A stretch of 27,678 nucleotides of DNA. Origin: Vitrella brassicaformis (taxonomy: Eukaryota > Sar > Vitrellaceae). Position numbers and translations under genes: made by a program. Each line of letters opens with the position of its first letter. Positions within the stretch are counted from its first letter, which is position 1. A model generated the notes under the pieces. The model was given only the letters and a program-made list of their open reading frames with translations. It did not search any database and was not told the DNA's origin. Shown here one piece after another: positions 8,610-17,330 of this stretch. The DNA lies in contig CDMY01000719.1 in the NCBI GenBank assembly GCA_001179505.1, positions 1 to 27,678 of the forward strand. Direction: 5' to 3'.

Positions 8610-10478
8610 TGTCTCTCACTTTGCATACATGTCTGCGCACGCCTGTAGTTGGATGGTGTATGCCTCGAATTCCTCTCTGTGTGCACACGCCTGCGCACGC
8701 CTATCGTTGGATGGTAGTAAATGCATGTCTGCCTGTGTGGATGGATCGTGTGCATGTGCGTGTGTGTGTGGTATGACGTGACTAATGCGCAATTGCGTAG
8801 TGCACTGCCTTAGTATCCAAGAAGAGGCGTGAGTGAGGCCAGACAGAAAGACAGGTGGCGCGTTGTCGTCACGACGTTCGTTCGTACCGGGAATGAGATC
8901 AGATAGCCATGCTGGCTGGAACTGGATGCCATGCATGAGCATGCATGAAAGGGAGGGCTCTGCACAACTGCCGTCGTGTGTGCCCAAGACGACGCACAGA
9001 GAGAGAGAGAGAGAGGAAGGACTGTATACTGTTCTCGCTACAACCGATTATATCTGTGTGTGCCTGTTCATTTTTTTCTTCGCCGGCTCCCTCCACACAC
9101 TCGATTGTGCTTGTGGAGGAGAGGAACCGTGACGGGCGCGCTGCGATGGAACGACAGGCTGTGTGATTTGGACAGACGTGAACGTCGAACGGAGTTGTGA
9201 CTAGTCTCATTGATGCCTTTGTGTGTGGTGTTGGATGCCGTCTGTGGTCTGCATGGCCTCATGTGGCGTCACTGTGACCCGCTCAGTGCGCACTGAGCGG
9301 GGCATAGTCGGGCCAGCCACATCAGGTCAGGAAGACAACCGGGACGGCTGAACGAACGCACACCAACAGGGGCCGAAGTGGCGATGGGCGACGGTCGCCT
9401 CCTGACTGCCTGATTGCCTCCTGGACTGAGCTCGTCTGTGCTGCATGGAGAGAGCACCGATACATCGATGCATCCGCTTTTTTCACCATGATCATATATT
9501 ATGATGATGACACACGTAGGTTTGTTGGGGGTTGCATTGGTAGATATCCGTGTCTGTTCATGTGAATGTCCATGAGTGTATGGCAATCTGCGTGTCTGTA
9601 TGTGGTGTGTATGTGTGATGAATAAAACAAATGAATATCATCATGATACGGTGAGAGAGCGAGAGAGTGACTAACTGTGTGACTGGCTGGCTATGACAGG
9701 TCGATCGAGCTGACAACAACCAACAGGCTGACTGCCGTGTGGGTGATGTATGTGTGTGGCGCCAGATCGTTCATTTCGAACATGCAATGTCGGTGTTTCT
9801 AAGTGACACTTGCCCTTCTACATGGGACTGATCGTTCGTTTCAAGCACGCAGGGAAGAGTGGGCGGGAGGAGCCGTATGGTGTTTTCGCACGTAAGTAGT
9901 ATTTATAAGGGTCCGTGTTTTATTAGAAGCAAGGTAAGCCGGTGGTTTCATAATTAGGTGCGTGCAGCTGTGTCGTGTCTTTCTTGCCATCGTCTGTCTG
10001 CATTTTTGACACCGAATGGATTCATTGATCATATATGCATTCATCCCTTCATAATTCGTGTGTCATGAGTGCGAATGCCTATTACGCAGGTCCGCAACCC
10101 TCCACGTTTATACCATACCAAAGCTTACCAAATGAATGAATGGGAGTGTTAGTAGTGCTTGTTCCATACTGGTTGTTGGACGCTGCTGCATGCCGTGCAT
10201 GCTCGCTGTGTCATGTCCACATCCATGCATCCATGTTCCGTGTATGTATGTACCTGATTCATGCATGTGCCCCCCTATCGTTCATGTCATGTCCCTCTTC
10301 TCCATGCACCCAGCCCTCACCGTTTGTCCATCCGTTCCCCGTTTATTATCTGTCCGCCTGTCCGTCTGCCTATGTTTATCTGTCGCTCTCTCTGCACCGC
10401 ACGCACCGGGCCCGCCCGTTTTCTATTGTGCGTGTGCACGTAAGAGTTTCCGGACGCTAGTGACCACCCAACGTGGTG
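8610..10478. other. Gene-poor remainder of the left arm
   Basis: No gene was recognised. The stretch contains GT/CA-rich tracts, a (GA)n run near 8999-9017, a 24-bp perfect palindrome (9278-9301), a second AATAAA (9621-9626) that is not kept in the right arm, and several TGCATGC motifs. The longer open frames here are Cys/Pro/His-rich translations of low-complexity DNA. Confidence 0.5.
9278..9301. repeat. 24-bp perfect palindrome (left arm)
   Basis: The half-site CCCGCTCAGTGC is followed at once by its exact reverse complement, with no loop. It could form a cruciform or be a dimeric protein site. The identical palindrome is kept in the other arm. Confidence 0.8.
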
Positions 10479-11867
10479 CATGCATCAGGGTGAAAATCAT
10501 AGCTAGCTCGGCGATGGGACGAGTAGTCAGTGAACTGTGGTGCGGGTGGGAAATAGGTCGCGGGCACGGGAGGGAACCAGACACAAGAGACACAGGCTGC
10601 GTTGAGAAGTGAAGAAAGGTCAGATACACATGCTGGATGCACCATTTTCCCTGCTTGCATGCAGTAGAAGCGAAAAAGAAATTGTCACTTTCATTCCCCA
10701 GCCCTCGCATGTGTTTTGATAAGGTCGTATTGCCTTGGGATTCGGCTAGGGCTGCATCAAGCGTCATTGGTCTTATTCGCAAAGCGCAATTGTCATCCAT
10801 CAACATAGGCAGACCAGCATTTATCCATCATATACGCAAGGACCATTTGTCGTAGTCTTTGCGGTTGCATGCAATTGTCTCCCATTCACGCATGCCAGTC
10901 TCTACCTAAATGAGAATGGCACACCCACGCCCACGCACACATAAGCATTCATGTGAGGCGATGAACCATTTCATGAAAATCACAACAAAAATATGATTTC
11001 CACTGGATGGCTGTGCACACAGGCAAAGACAAAGGAGAGCCGTGATTAACAGATAGATAGAAGTGGCAACAGAGATACTCATGCAGACGGCTGCTGAGAA
11101 GCAAGCCATGCATGCAAGTGCGATAGATGAAACAGTGACCGCCCCGACCACCCGAGAGAATCTCGTGGCCGGATGGCCCCACGTCCAATACGGAGCACAC
11201 ACACCACCGATGCGATAGATCCAAGCCACACCAACACGCACACACCCCCATTCACCACCGGACATACACACGCAACTACACGCACACCGATGCGATGGAC
11301 ACACCCATTGAAAAGCGCCAGAGAGGGGCACCGATGGACTTCAAACATGGCACACACATGGGGAAGGGAGGAAATGAAAGCTGAAAGCTTAGCGGAGGCG
11401 GGAACACACCAGACACACTCACAGACAGGCACGCAGGCAGGTAGGCACAGGGAAGCACCCAGACATGTAGGCAGCAGCCGAAGACACAGGGAAGCATCCA
11501 TGCAGACAGGCGTATTCACAATCAACCTTTGTCAGTGAGCGAGAAAAAGAGGCAGTAAGTAAGGAAGTCAGGTAGTAGTAGGGAAGGCAAAAAGCCTAGG
11601 CTGAGTGAGGCGAAGAAAACCAGGCTAGGCTAGGCTTGCCCTGCCGCTGGCCCGAAAACAGCCCCGAAAACAACCCAACCCGACATACAAATAGGTGGAT
11701 AACACAGCACATGCAGACACACACACGCACACACACACACACCCGCACATACGCACATACACGCTCTGGTATGCACCTCAGCGTTATGTCGGTCGTGACG
11801 ATCAAATTCTCCCTTTGAGCAAGGGTCAGTCCAGGTGAGCCGTCCATCCACTGTCCTGTTCCGCGAA
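10479..11867. other. Unique spacer between the inverted arms
   Basis: This 1.4-kb sequence is present once, so the two arms are not directly joined. No gene was recognised. A plus-strand open frame at 10637-10855 has normal composition (it includes SSVIGLIRKAQLSSINIGR) but no known motif. TGCATGCA-type motifs cluster here (near 10485, 10664, 10866 and 11108). A CA-rich microsatellite occupies about 11711-11763. Confidence 0.5.
11711..11763 (+). repeat. CA-rich microsatellite
   Basis: Alternating CA repeats are interrupted by CG and CCG units, within the spacer close to the inner end of the right arm. Confidence 0.75.
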
Positions 11868-11896
11868 GCCCCACCTTGGGTGGTCACTAGCGTCCG

Positions 11897-12080
11897 TCCG
11901 CGTCACTCATGCCCACCTTCCCGCCCACAGCTAGGTACGTGCAGAGATCCCCACACACAAACTCCCTCACCAAAAACACGAGAACGGACGATCGAAGTAG
12001 AGGGCCAGATTGCTCGAGACAGACTAGACCGAGACATACGCTCAATGACGGACGGACGGACGGACAGACGAACAAACGGA
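11897..12080. other. 184-bp segment present only in the right arm
   Basis: In the left arm GAGTTTCCG joins directly to GACGCTAG (10445-10460). In the right arm the same two blocks are 184 bp apart. The extra sequence ends in a degenerate (GACG)n tract (about 12047-12083), and short CCG/GACG repeats lie at both junctions. This fits deletion from the left arm, or insertion into the right arm, by microhomology. Confidence 0.7.
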
Positions 12081-13250
12081 CGGAAACTCTCACGTGCACA
12101 CGCACATAGAAAACGGGCGGGCCCGGTGCGTGCGGTGCAGAGAGAGCGACAGATATACATAGGCAGACGGACAGACGGACAGATAGTAAACGGGGAACGG
12201 ATGGACAAACGGTGAGGGCTGGGTGCATGGAGAAGAGGGACATGACATGAACGATAGGGGGGCACATGCATGAATCAGGTACATACATACACGGAACATG
12301 GATGCATGGATGTGGACATGACACAGCGAGCATGCACGGCATGCAGCAACATGCAACAACCAGTATGGATACAAGTACTACTAACACTCCCATTCATTCA
12401 TTTGGTAAGCTTTGGTATGGTATAAACGTGGAGGGTTGCGGCAATCCTACCGTAGCAGACAAACCGACCTGCGTAATAGGCATTCGCACTCATGACACAC
12501 GAATTATGAAGGGATGAATGCATATATGATCAATGAATCCATTCGGTGTCAAAATTGCAGACAGACGACGGAAAGAAAGACACGACACAGCTGCACGCAC
12601 TTAATGATGAAACCGCCGGCTTACCTTACTTCTAATAAAACACGGACCCTTATAAATACTACTTACGTGCGAAAACACCATACGGCTCCTCCCGCCCACT
12701 CTTCCCTGCGTGCTTGAAACGAACGATCAGTCCCATGTAGAAGGGCAAGTGTCACTTAGAAAAACCGACATTGCATGTTCGAAATGAACGATTTGGTGCC
12801 ACACACATATATCACCCACACGGCAGTCAGCCTGTTGGTTGTCGTCAGCTTGGTCGACCTGTCATAGCCAGCCAGTCACACAGTTAGTTACTCTCTCACT
12901 CTCTCACCGTATCATGACGATATTCATATCATTCATTCATCAGACATACACATCACATACAGACACGCAGATTGCCATACACTCATGGACATTCACATGA
13001 ACAGACACGGACATCTCTAAACCCCCAACAAGCCTGCGTGTGTCATCATCATAGTATATAATGATCATGGTGAAAAAAGCGGATGTATCGATGTATCGGC
13101 GCTCTCTCCATGCAGAACAGACGAGCTCAGTCCAGGAGGCAATCAGGCAGTCAGGAGGCGACCGTCGTCCATCGCCACTTCGGCCCCTGTTGGTGTGCGT
13201 TCGTTCAGCCGTCCCGGTGGTCTTCCTGACCTGATGTGGCCCGACTATGC

Positions 13251-13274
13251 CCCGCTCAGTGCGCACTGAGCGGG
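13251..13274. repeat. 24-bp perfect palindrome (right arm)
   Basis: This is the same self-complementary site as at 9278-9301, with the half-site CCCGCTCAGTGC and no mismatch, although sequence nearby differs between the arms at about 5% of positions. Confidence 0.8.
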
Positions 13275-13825
13275 TCACAGTGACGCCACATGAGGCCATG
13301 CAGACCACAGACGGCATCCAATACCACACACAAAGGCATCAATCAGACTAGTAACAGCTCCGTTCGATGTTCACGTCTGTCCAAATCACACAGCCTGTCG
13401 TTCCATCGCGGCGCACCCGTCACGGTTCCTCTCCTCCACAAGCACAATCGGGTGTGTGGAGGGAGCCGGCGAAGAAAAATGAACAGGCACACACAGATAT
13501 AATCGGTTGTAGCGAGAACAGTATACAGTCCTTCCTCTCTCTCTCTCTCTCTCTGTGCGTCGTCTTGGGCACACACGACGGCAGTTGTGCAGAGCCCTCC
13601 CTTTCATGCATGCTCATGCATGGCATCCAGTTCCAGCCAGCACGGCTATCTGATCTCACTCCCTGTACGAACGAACGTCGTGACGACAACGCGCCACTTG
13701 TCTTTCTGTCTGGCCTCACTTACGCCTCTTCTTGGATACTAAGGCAGTGCATTACGCAATTACGCATTAGTCACGTCATACCACACACACACGCACATGC
13801 ACACGATCCATCCACACAGGCAGAC

Positions 13826-14125
13826 NNNNNNNNNNNNNNNNNNNNNNNNNNNNNNNNNNNNNNNNNNNNNNNNNNNNNNNNNNNNNNNNNNNNNNNNNNN
13901 NNNNNNNNNNNNNNNNNNNNNNNNNNNNNNNNNNNNNNNNNNNNNNNNNNNNNNNNNNNNNNNNNNNNNNNNNNNNNNNNNNNNNNNNNNNNNNNNNNNN
14001 NNNNNNNNNNNNNNNNNNNNNNNNNNNNNNNNNNNNNNNNNNNNNNNNNNNNNNNNNNNNNNNNNNNNNNNNNNNNNNNNNNNNNNNNNNNNNNNNNNNN
14101 NNNNNNNNNNNNNNNNNNNNNNNNN
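13826..14125. other. Assembly gap (300 N)
   Basis: The gap interrupts the right arm. By comparison with the left arm it should contain the counterpart of 8133-8727, about 595 bp, so the round 300-N length is probably a placeholder. The missing part includes the last exon, the stop codon and the poly(A) signal of the right gene copy. Confidence 0.9.
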
Positions 14126-14166
14126 GGTCTGTGAATGGGGGGTGGGTGGGTGGGTGGGTGGGTCAC

Positions 14167-14830
14167 CTCAGGGTCGCTCATGTCGAGCGTGTGGTGCATC
14201 ATGTCGCTGGTGCCACAGGTGTCGGCCTCGCCCAATTCCATGATGGTCAGACACACCTCGGTCAGCTTCTTGAATACCTCCGTGAACACCGCCTGCTGCA
14301 TCCCCACAAAGCAGGAAACCCTCCGAGTGCACCAGGTCCATCATGGACTGTTTGTCTGTGTGTGCCCGTACCTCTGTCACTCCGCCGTGTGCGTGAGTCA
14401 TGGAACTTATGCCGTTCAGATAGTCGGCCGCCTCCTTCAGGCTGTCGCCGCCCCGCGTCATGTGGCCCAGCACCATACACACATCGCCGCCCGTCAAGGC
14501 GGCACGCTCAACGGTCAACTGACACGACAGAAGCATCACCACATACGTTCAGTGCTTTACTCGCTGCTTGAGTGGACGGCCCAACCGTGCTGTACTCACT
14601 TGTGTTTCTATGGTATGGTAGAGTGTGTCGATGCGATGCTTCTCCTCTCGGAGCCGACGAAGGGCATCATCGCCACATGTCGACTGCATCACACACAGAC
14701 CACACAGATGCAAAACAGTCAATGAATGGACGGAGACTACCCTGAGGGTGATGGTGACTGACCTGCAGATGAGCGGCCCTGTTGTTACCGTCCTGTTGCA
14801 TTGCAGGAAGCGACGGCTGAACGACCTCGT
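14167..14830 (-). CDS. ESCRT-III/SNF7-like gene fragment, right copy (4 exons visible)
   Basis: On the minus strand the exons are 14830-14763, 14683-14600, 14518-14372 and 14295-14167, all joining in one frame. Every visible intron has GT-AG ends. The donor after 14600 is GTGAGT, exactly where the left copy has a defective GAGAGT. The fifth exon should lie in the N gap. The protein reads LRRLREEKHRIDTLYHTIE, then QLTVERAALTGGDVCMVL, then GHMTRGGDSLKEAADYL. The ALRRL...RIDTL--TIE-Q pattern resembles the first long helical hairpin of SNF7/CHMP ESCRT-III subunits, which polymerise on membranes and recruit Vps4. A more distant coiled-coil family cannot be excluded. The upstream exon or exons were not identified. 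The ORF at 15143-15490, on the same strand, might belong to the same gene. Confidence 0.55.
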
Positions 14831-14890
14831 CTACACACGTGACGGCAAGCACAGCACAGTTTTTTATCTCGCGCCATCAACTATGTGAGG

Positions 14891-15142
14891 GTGATTGTCA
14901 GATGGTTGGTTATTGTGTTTAACGAGACTCGTGTCTGTAACCCCGGAGGGGATCGTGTCCATGTCACGCACTAAACTAGCAACATGCACACGCATAGGAG
15001 CATGCACACGGCCTGCCTACCCATCCCACCCACCCACCCACTCGACATGCACGTGCCACCCCATGACGGTCAGAAAAATCACTGTCACCACCGGCTGCAA
15101 ATGTACGAGAAGACAGCCGTACGTATGCATGACGCACAGAGG
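14891..15142. other. Unassigned flank of the right arm
   Basis: This stretch holds a (CCCA)n-like run near 15018-15042 and no clear coding signal. If the right gene copy is complete, an intron or 5' exon would have to lie here. Confidence 0.35.
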
Positions 15143-15490
15143 CTACTCAGAAAGCTCGACGTCGAGCGCCCACTGATCCAATACATACTGTTCATATACC
15201 AATTCATCCTCTGCTGCTGTCTGACTGTCTGGCAAGAACGGATTGAGTGCAAGCCACTCAGTGCGTGTTGCCTGTGCTGAAAGAAGAAAGTCTGCCGCTG
15301 CAGAAAGCACCGGCAGTTTGTCCGATTGCAGCACACAACAGGTGAAAACAATGGGATGTGACCTGCGCCACCGACGATAGTTGCAGGCATCAGGGGGCAG
15401 CCACACCATGCTGGCCGATGACTCTATGTAGCGTGTCACGAAGCGAACGATACAGCGGACAACATGCAAAGACATGAGACTCATCCTCAA
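15143..15490 (-). CDS. Hypothetical protein or exon, minus strand
   Basis: A 115-codon open frame has normal amino-acid composition and an acidic C-terminal end (SQTAAEDELVYEQYVLDQWA). Its first part contains RYIESSASMVWLPPDACNY. No family was recognised. A possible 91-nt intron (GTCACATCCC to a CTTTCTTCTTTCAGCACAG acceptor, 15371-15281) lies inside it, but splicing there would change the reading frame to a less natural one, so the unspliced frame is preferred. It lies about 310 bp upstream of, and on the same strand as, the ESCRT-III-like exons. Confidence 0.35.
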   Translation of the reverse strand: MRMSLMSLHVVRCIVRFVTRYIESSASMVWLPPDACNYRRWRRSHPIVFTCCVLQSDKLPVLSAAADFLLSAQATRTEWLALNPFLPDSQTAAEDELVYEQYVLDQWALDVELSE

Positions 15491-15695
15491 TGGGAGGGTG
15501 GGTAATAGATTACCCAGTAAGACTCACAGCAGATACGAGCAAGTCAGTTCTGTGCGAGCAAAAGGGGCATACGCGGCCCTGTCTCGGCCGGCCGAGGATG
15601 CGTCCATGCATGATGGCAGAAGGATAGCAGCCCGTACGAAAAAGAAACAGAACACGACGCTTACGAAACGGCAGCGACAGGTAGGAAGGAAAGCA

Positions 15696-16007
15696 TGGTC
15701 AGAAGTGCAAGTCGGTGAATCGTAGCTCGCACTGTAGGTCGACGATCCACTGGAGAGGAGACAGGACGTCATGCGTGAGTCTTTCGAGATCGTGGCAGAC
15801 CATCAGACAGCCCATGACAGACAGGACGTAAGACGGGATGGACTCATTCATTCATGCTTGCCATGTGTGGACTTTGCACTATGGATATGATTATCCTTAA
15901 GTGATTGTCTGCGGGCCACTTTGATCTGTTCCTTATACGGGACTAACCGCCCGTCAGATCCTCTACTCCACCATTCTCACCACCTCTCTCACCCACACAT
16001 TCCGATA
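15696..16007 (+). repeat. Diverged copia LTR, opposite orientation
   Basis: Read on the plus strand, this stretch follows the reverse complement of the 282-bp LTR from end to end. It starts GGTCAGAAGTGCAAGTCGG, shares CGACGATCCACTG, GACAGGACGT, GGACTTTGC, GGGACT-ACCGCCCG and CACCATTCTCACC in order, and ends ACATTCCGATA (for TATTCTGACA). It is about 30 bp longer, with many substitutions and small insertions. It is the 5' LTR of a second, older or different-subfamily element pointing right. Confidence 0.85.
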
Positions 16008-16033
16008 TGGGCGCAGCGAATGAGTTTGCCGTT
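16008..16033 (+). promoter_or_regulatory. Primer-binding site and leader remnant of the second copia element
   Basis: Directly after the LTR comes TGGGCGCAGCGAATGAG and then TTTGCCGTTCCCGCCTG. This matches the primer-binding site and first leader bases of the complete element (TGGGCGCAGCAACTTG, then TTTGTCTTTTCCGCCTG). Homology stops after about 26 bp, so the rest of this element is missing or unrecognisable. Confidence 0.8.
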
Positions 16034-16420
16034 CCCGCCTGGCAGCAGCGGTTTCACGGAACGTCAACCCACTTCCCGCCTGGAGTCTGCGAGCCACCAG
16101 AGCCTCGTCGGCGAATGAGGTCCTTGACCAGTCCCTCTGCGCGTAGGCCTGAAACGGCACGTTGAAAGCCGCCCCCTGCCAACTCCGCGCTGAACGGAGT
16201 GCGCAGATCCCCCTCTGATCCCCCCTTGCTGACATCACTGATTGACTCACAGGTGCGTTCACTCGCTGATGGACTCACAGGTGCGTTCACTCGCTGATTG
16301 ACTCACAGGATTGACTCGGGCGCCCTCGCTTCGCTCGGGCTGTTCTACGGCCGTCGGCGCGCCCAAAAAGTCTTCGTCGAGATCTGAACCCGCACCGCAC
16401 CCCCTGTCTAACCCACTTGA
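16034..16420. other. Possible 5' region of non-LTR element A
   Basis: No gene was recognised. It contains a short tandem repeat (16235-16313) and then GC-rich sequence leading into the open frames of element A. Where element A starts cannot be fixed from a single copy. Confidence 0.35.
16235..16313 (+). repeat. 28-bp tandem repeat, about 2.8 copies
   Basis: The unit TCACTCGCTGATTGACTCAC followed by AGGTGCGT repeats nearly perfectly. The first copy lacks 4 bp and the middle copy has TGG for TTG. Short tandem repeats are common in 5' regions of non-LTR elements, but the link to element A is an inference. Confidence 0.75.
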
Positions 16421-17330
16421 GTGACCCTCGGCCGCCCTTTGAACGCGTCCGAGGCTCCCACGGGAGGCGTCGCCGCCTCCATGGCGGCCGCCCTCCCACC
16501 CATGAGCCCCCTGCCCTCCTCCCCGCCCTACCCGGCGGACGATTCATCACCCCTCCCCGCCCCACGCAACGCATCCTCTGGCGCCATTTCGGCACTGCGG
16601 GAAGCTGGCATCCCCCTCGACACCGCCGGCGACTTCCACCAATGGGCCATGGAGACCTGCGAGGCTGATCTCGGCGCACCAGCCGTGGCCCACCTGCGCA
16701 CGGGGATCGACGAGCTCGCCACCGCCTACGACCTGCGGTCCTCGGCCGTTGAGGCTATCCACGACGCGTACGCACCGTGGCTGCTCGGCAGCGCCTCCAC
16801 GGGCTTCGGCGCTCTCGCCGCTGGCTCAACACCTGCCTTCCCGCGACCCCCATTCCGGCCACCCCCTTCCAGCAGCAGCGCTCCAAGCGACGCAGAGGCG
16901 GCCAGAACGGGCGGCGTCGTCACCAAGTATAGCGGACAGCGGCTGGGCGGCCATATCGTAGCGCCGCAACCAGTTCGGACGACCTCGATTCCCCTCGGGC
17001 GACGACACCGGCGCCGCTACCTGTGCTTCCCACCCCGCCTGCCGCTGGCCCGTGCGCGGCACCTGACGACGTCGACATGCACCCCAAGGACCGCCCTCTC
17101 ACGCCACCCCGGCAGCGCCCGCCCGAACGCGCCCGCCAGGACCCCCGACGTCGCATACGGGAGCTGACCCGCGCTTGGCGGGAGGATCGAGCTGTCGCGC
17201 GGCGTGCCCGAGCCGCCCAATACGCCTTGCGCCAGCGAGCCACCCTCCTTGAGGATCTCGACGTCCTCCCAGACAGCCAGCGCCGCGCCGTGGTCAACCG
17301 CCTTGCTGCCGGCCCAGCTTCGCCTCGTGC
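16421..17330 (+). pseudogene. N-terminal region of element A, frame uncertain
   Basis: All three plus-strand frames are largely open in this GC-rich stretch. The best candidates are a frame from 16421 to about 17000 (helical part FHQWAMETCEADLGAPAVAH, then Pro/Ser-rich), and the next frame from about 17020, which has an Arg-rich helical segment (RRIRELTRAWREDRAVARRA) followed by LLEDLDVLPDSQRRAVVN. At least two frameshifts would be needed to join these to the RT frame. No zinc finger or Myb-like DNA-binding motif, as found at the start of R2 proteins, was recognised. The region may encode the element's nucleic-acid-binding N-terminus. Confidence 0.45.

Larger units (their letters stand above)
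7368..10478 (+). repeat. Left arm of a 3.1-kb inverted duplication
   Basis: This segment reappears in reverse complement at 11868-14890. Identity is about 95% in a sampled stretch near 9181-9288, with scattered small indels. The outer boundary is sharp: CCTCACATAG at 7368-7377 pairs with CTATGTGAGG at 14881-14890, and beyond it the flanks are unrelated. The inner boundary lies just past GACGCTAGTGACCACCCA (10453-10470). The arm holds a multi-exon gene fragment (7428-8490) followed by about 2 kb without recognisable genes. Confidence 0.95.
11868..14890 (-). repeat. Right arm of the inverted duplication
   Basis: This is the reverse complement of 7368-10478. It differs by scattered substitutions, an extra 184 bp (11897-12080), a 26-bp extra piece near 12436-12461, and a 300-N assembly gap standing for what is about 595 bp in the left arm. 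Past 14890 the sequence no longer matches the flank of the left arm. Confidence 0.95.

Noticed and set aside
9069-9082. T-rich tract as a Pol III terminator with a nearby tRNA or small RNA gene
   Set aside because: No A/B boxes or cloverleaf were found near it.
10136-10612. Cys/Pro/His-rich open frame (and its counterpart at 11887-12393)
   Set aside because: It is a translation of CATGCA- and TGTCCG-rich low-complexity DNA in the inverted arms. The frame is not preserved between the two arms and no motif is present.
13367-14307. Long open frames reading through the N gap on both strands
   Set aside because: Their length comes from undetermined bases translated as unknown residues. The real content there is the gene fragment on the minus strand.
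7368-14890. Classical DNA transposon with terminal inverted repeats
   Set aside because: No transposase was seen in the arms or spacer and no target-site duplication at the outer ends. It is described as an inverted duplication instead.
15281-15371. A 91-nt GT-AG intron inside the 15143-15490 frame
   Set aside because: The borders look plausible, but removing it shifts the reading to a less natural frame or to an early stop.
16235-16313. CRISPR-like array
   Set aside because: The units are directly adjacent with no variable spacers, and the setting is eukaryotic.
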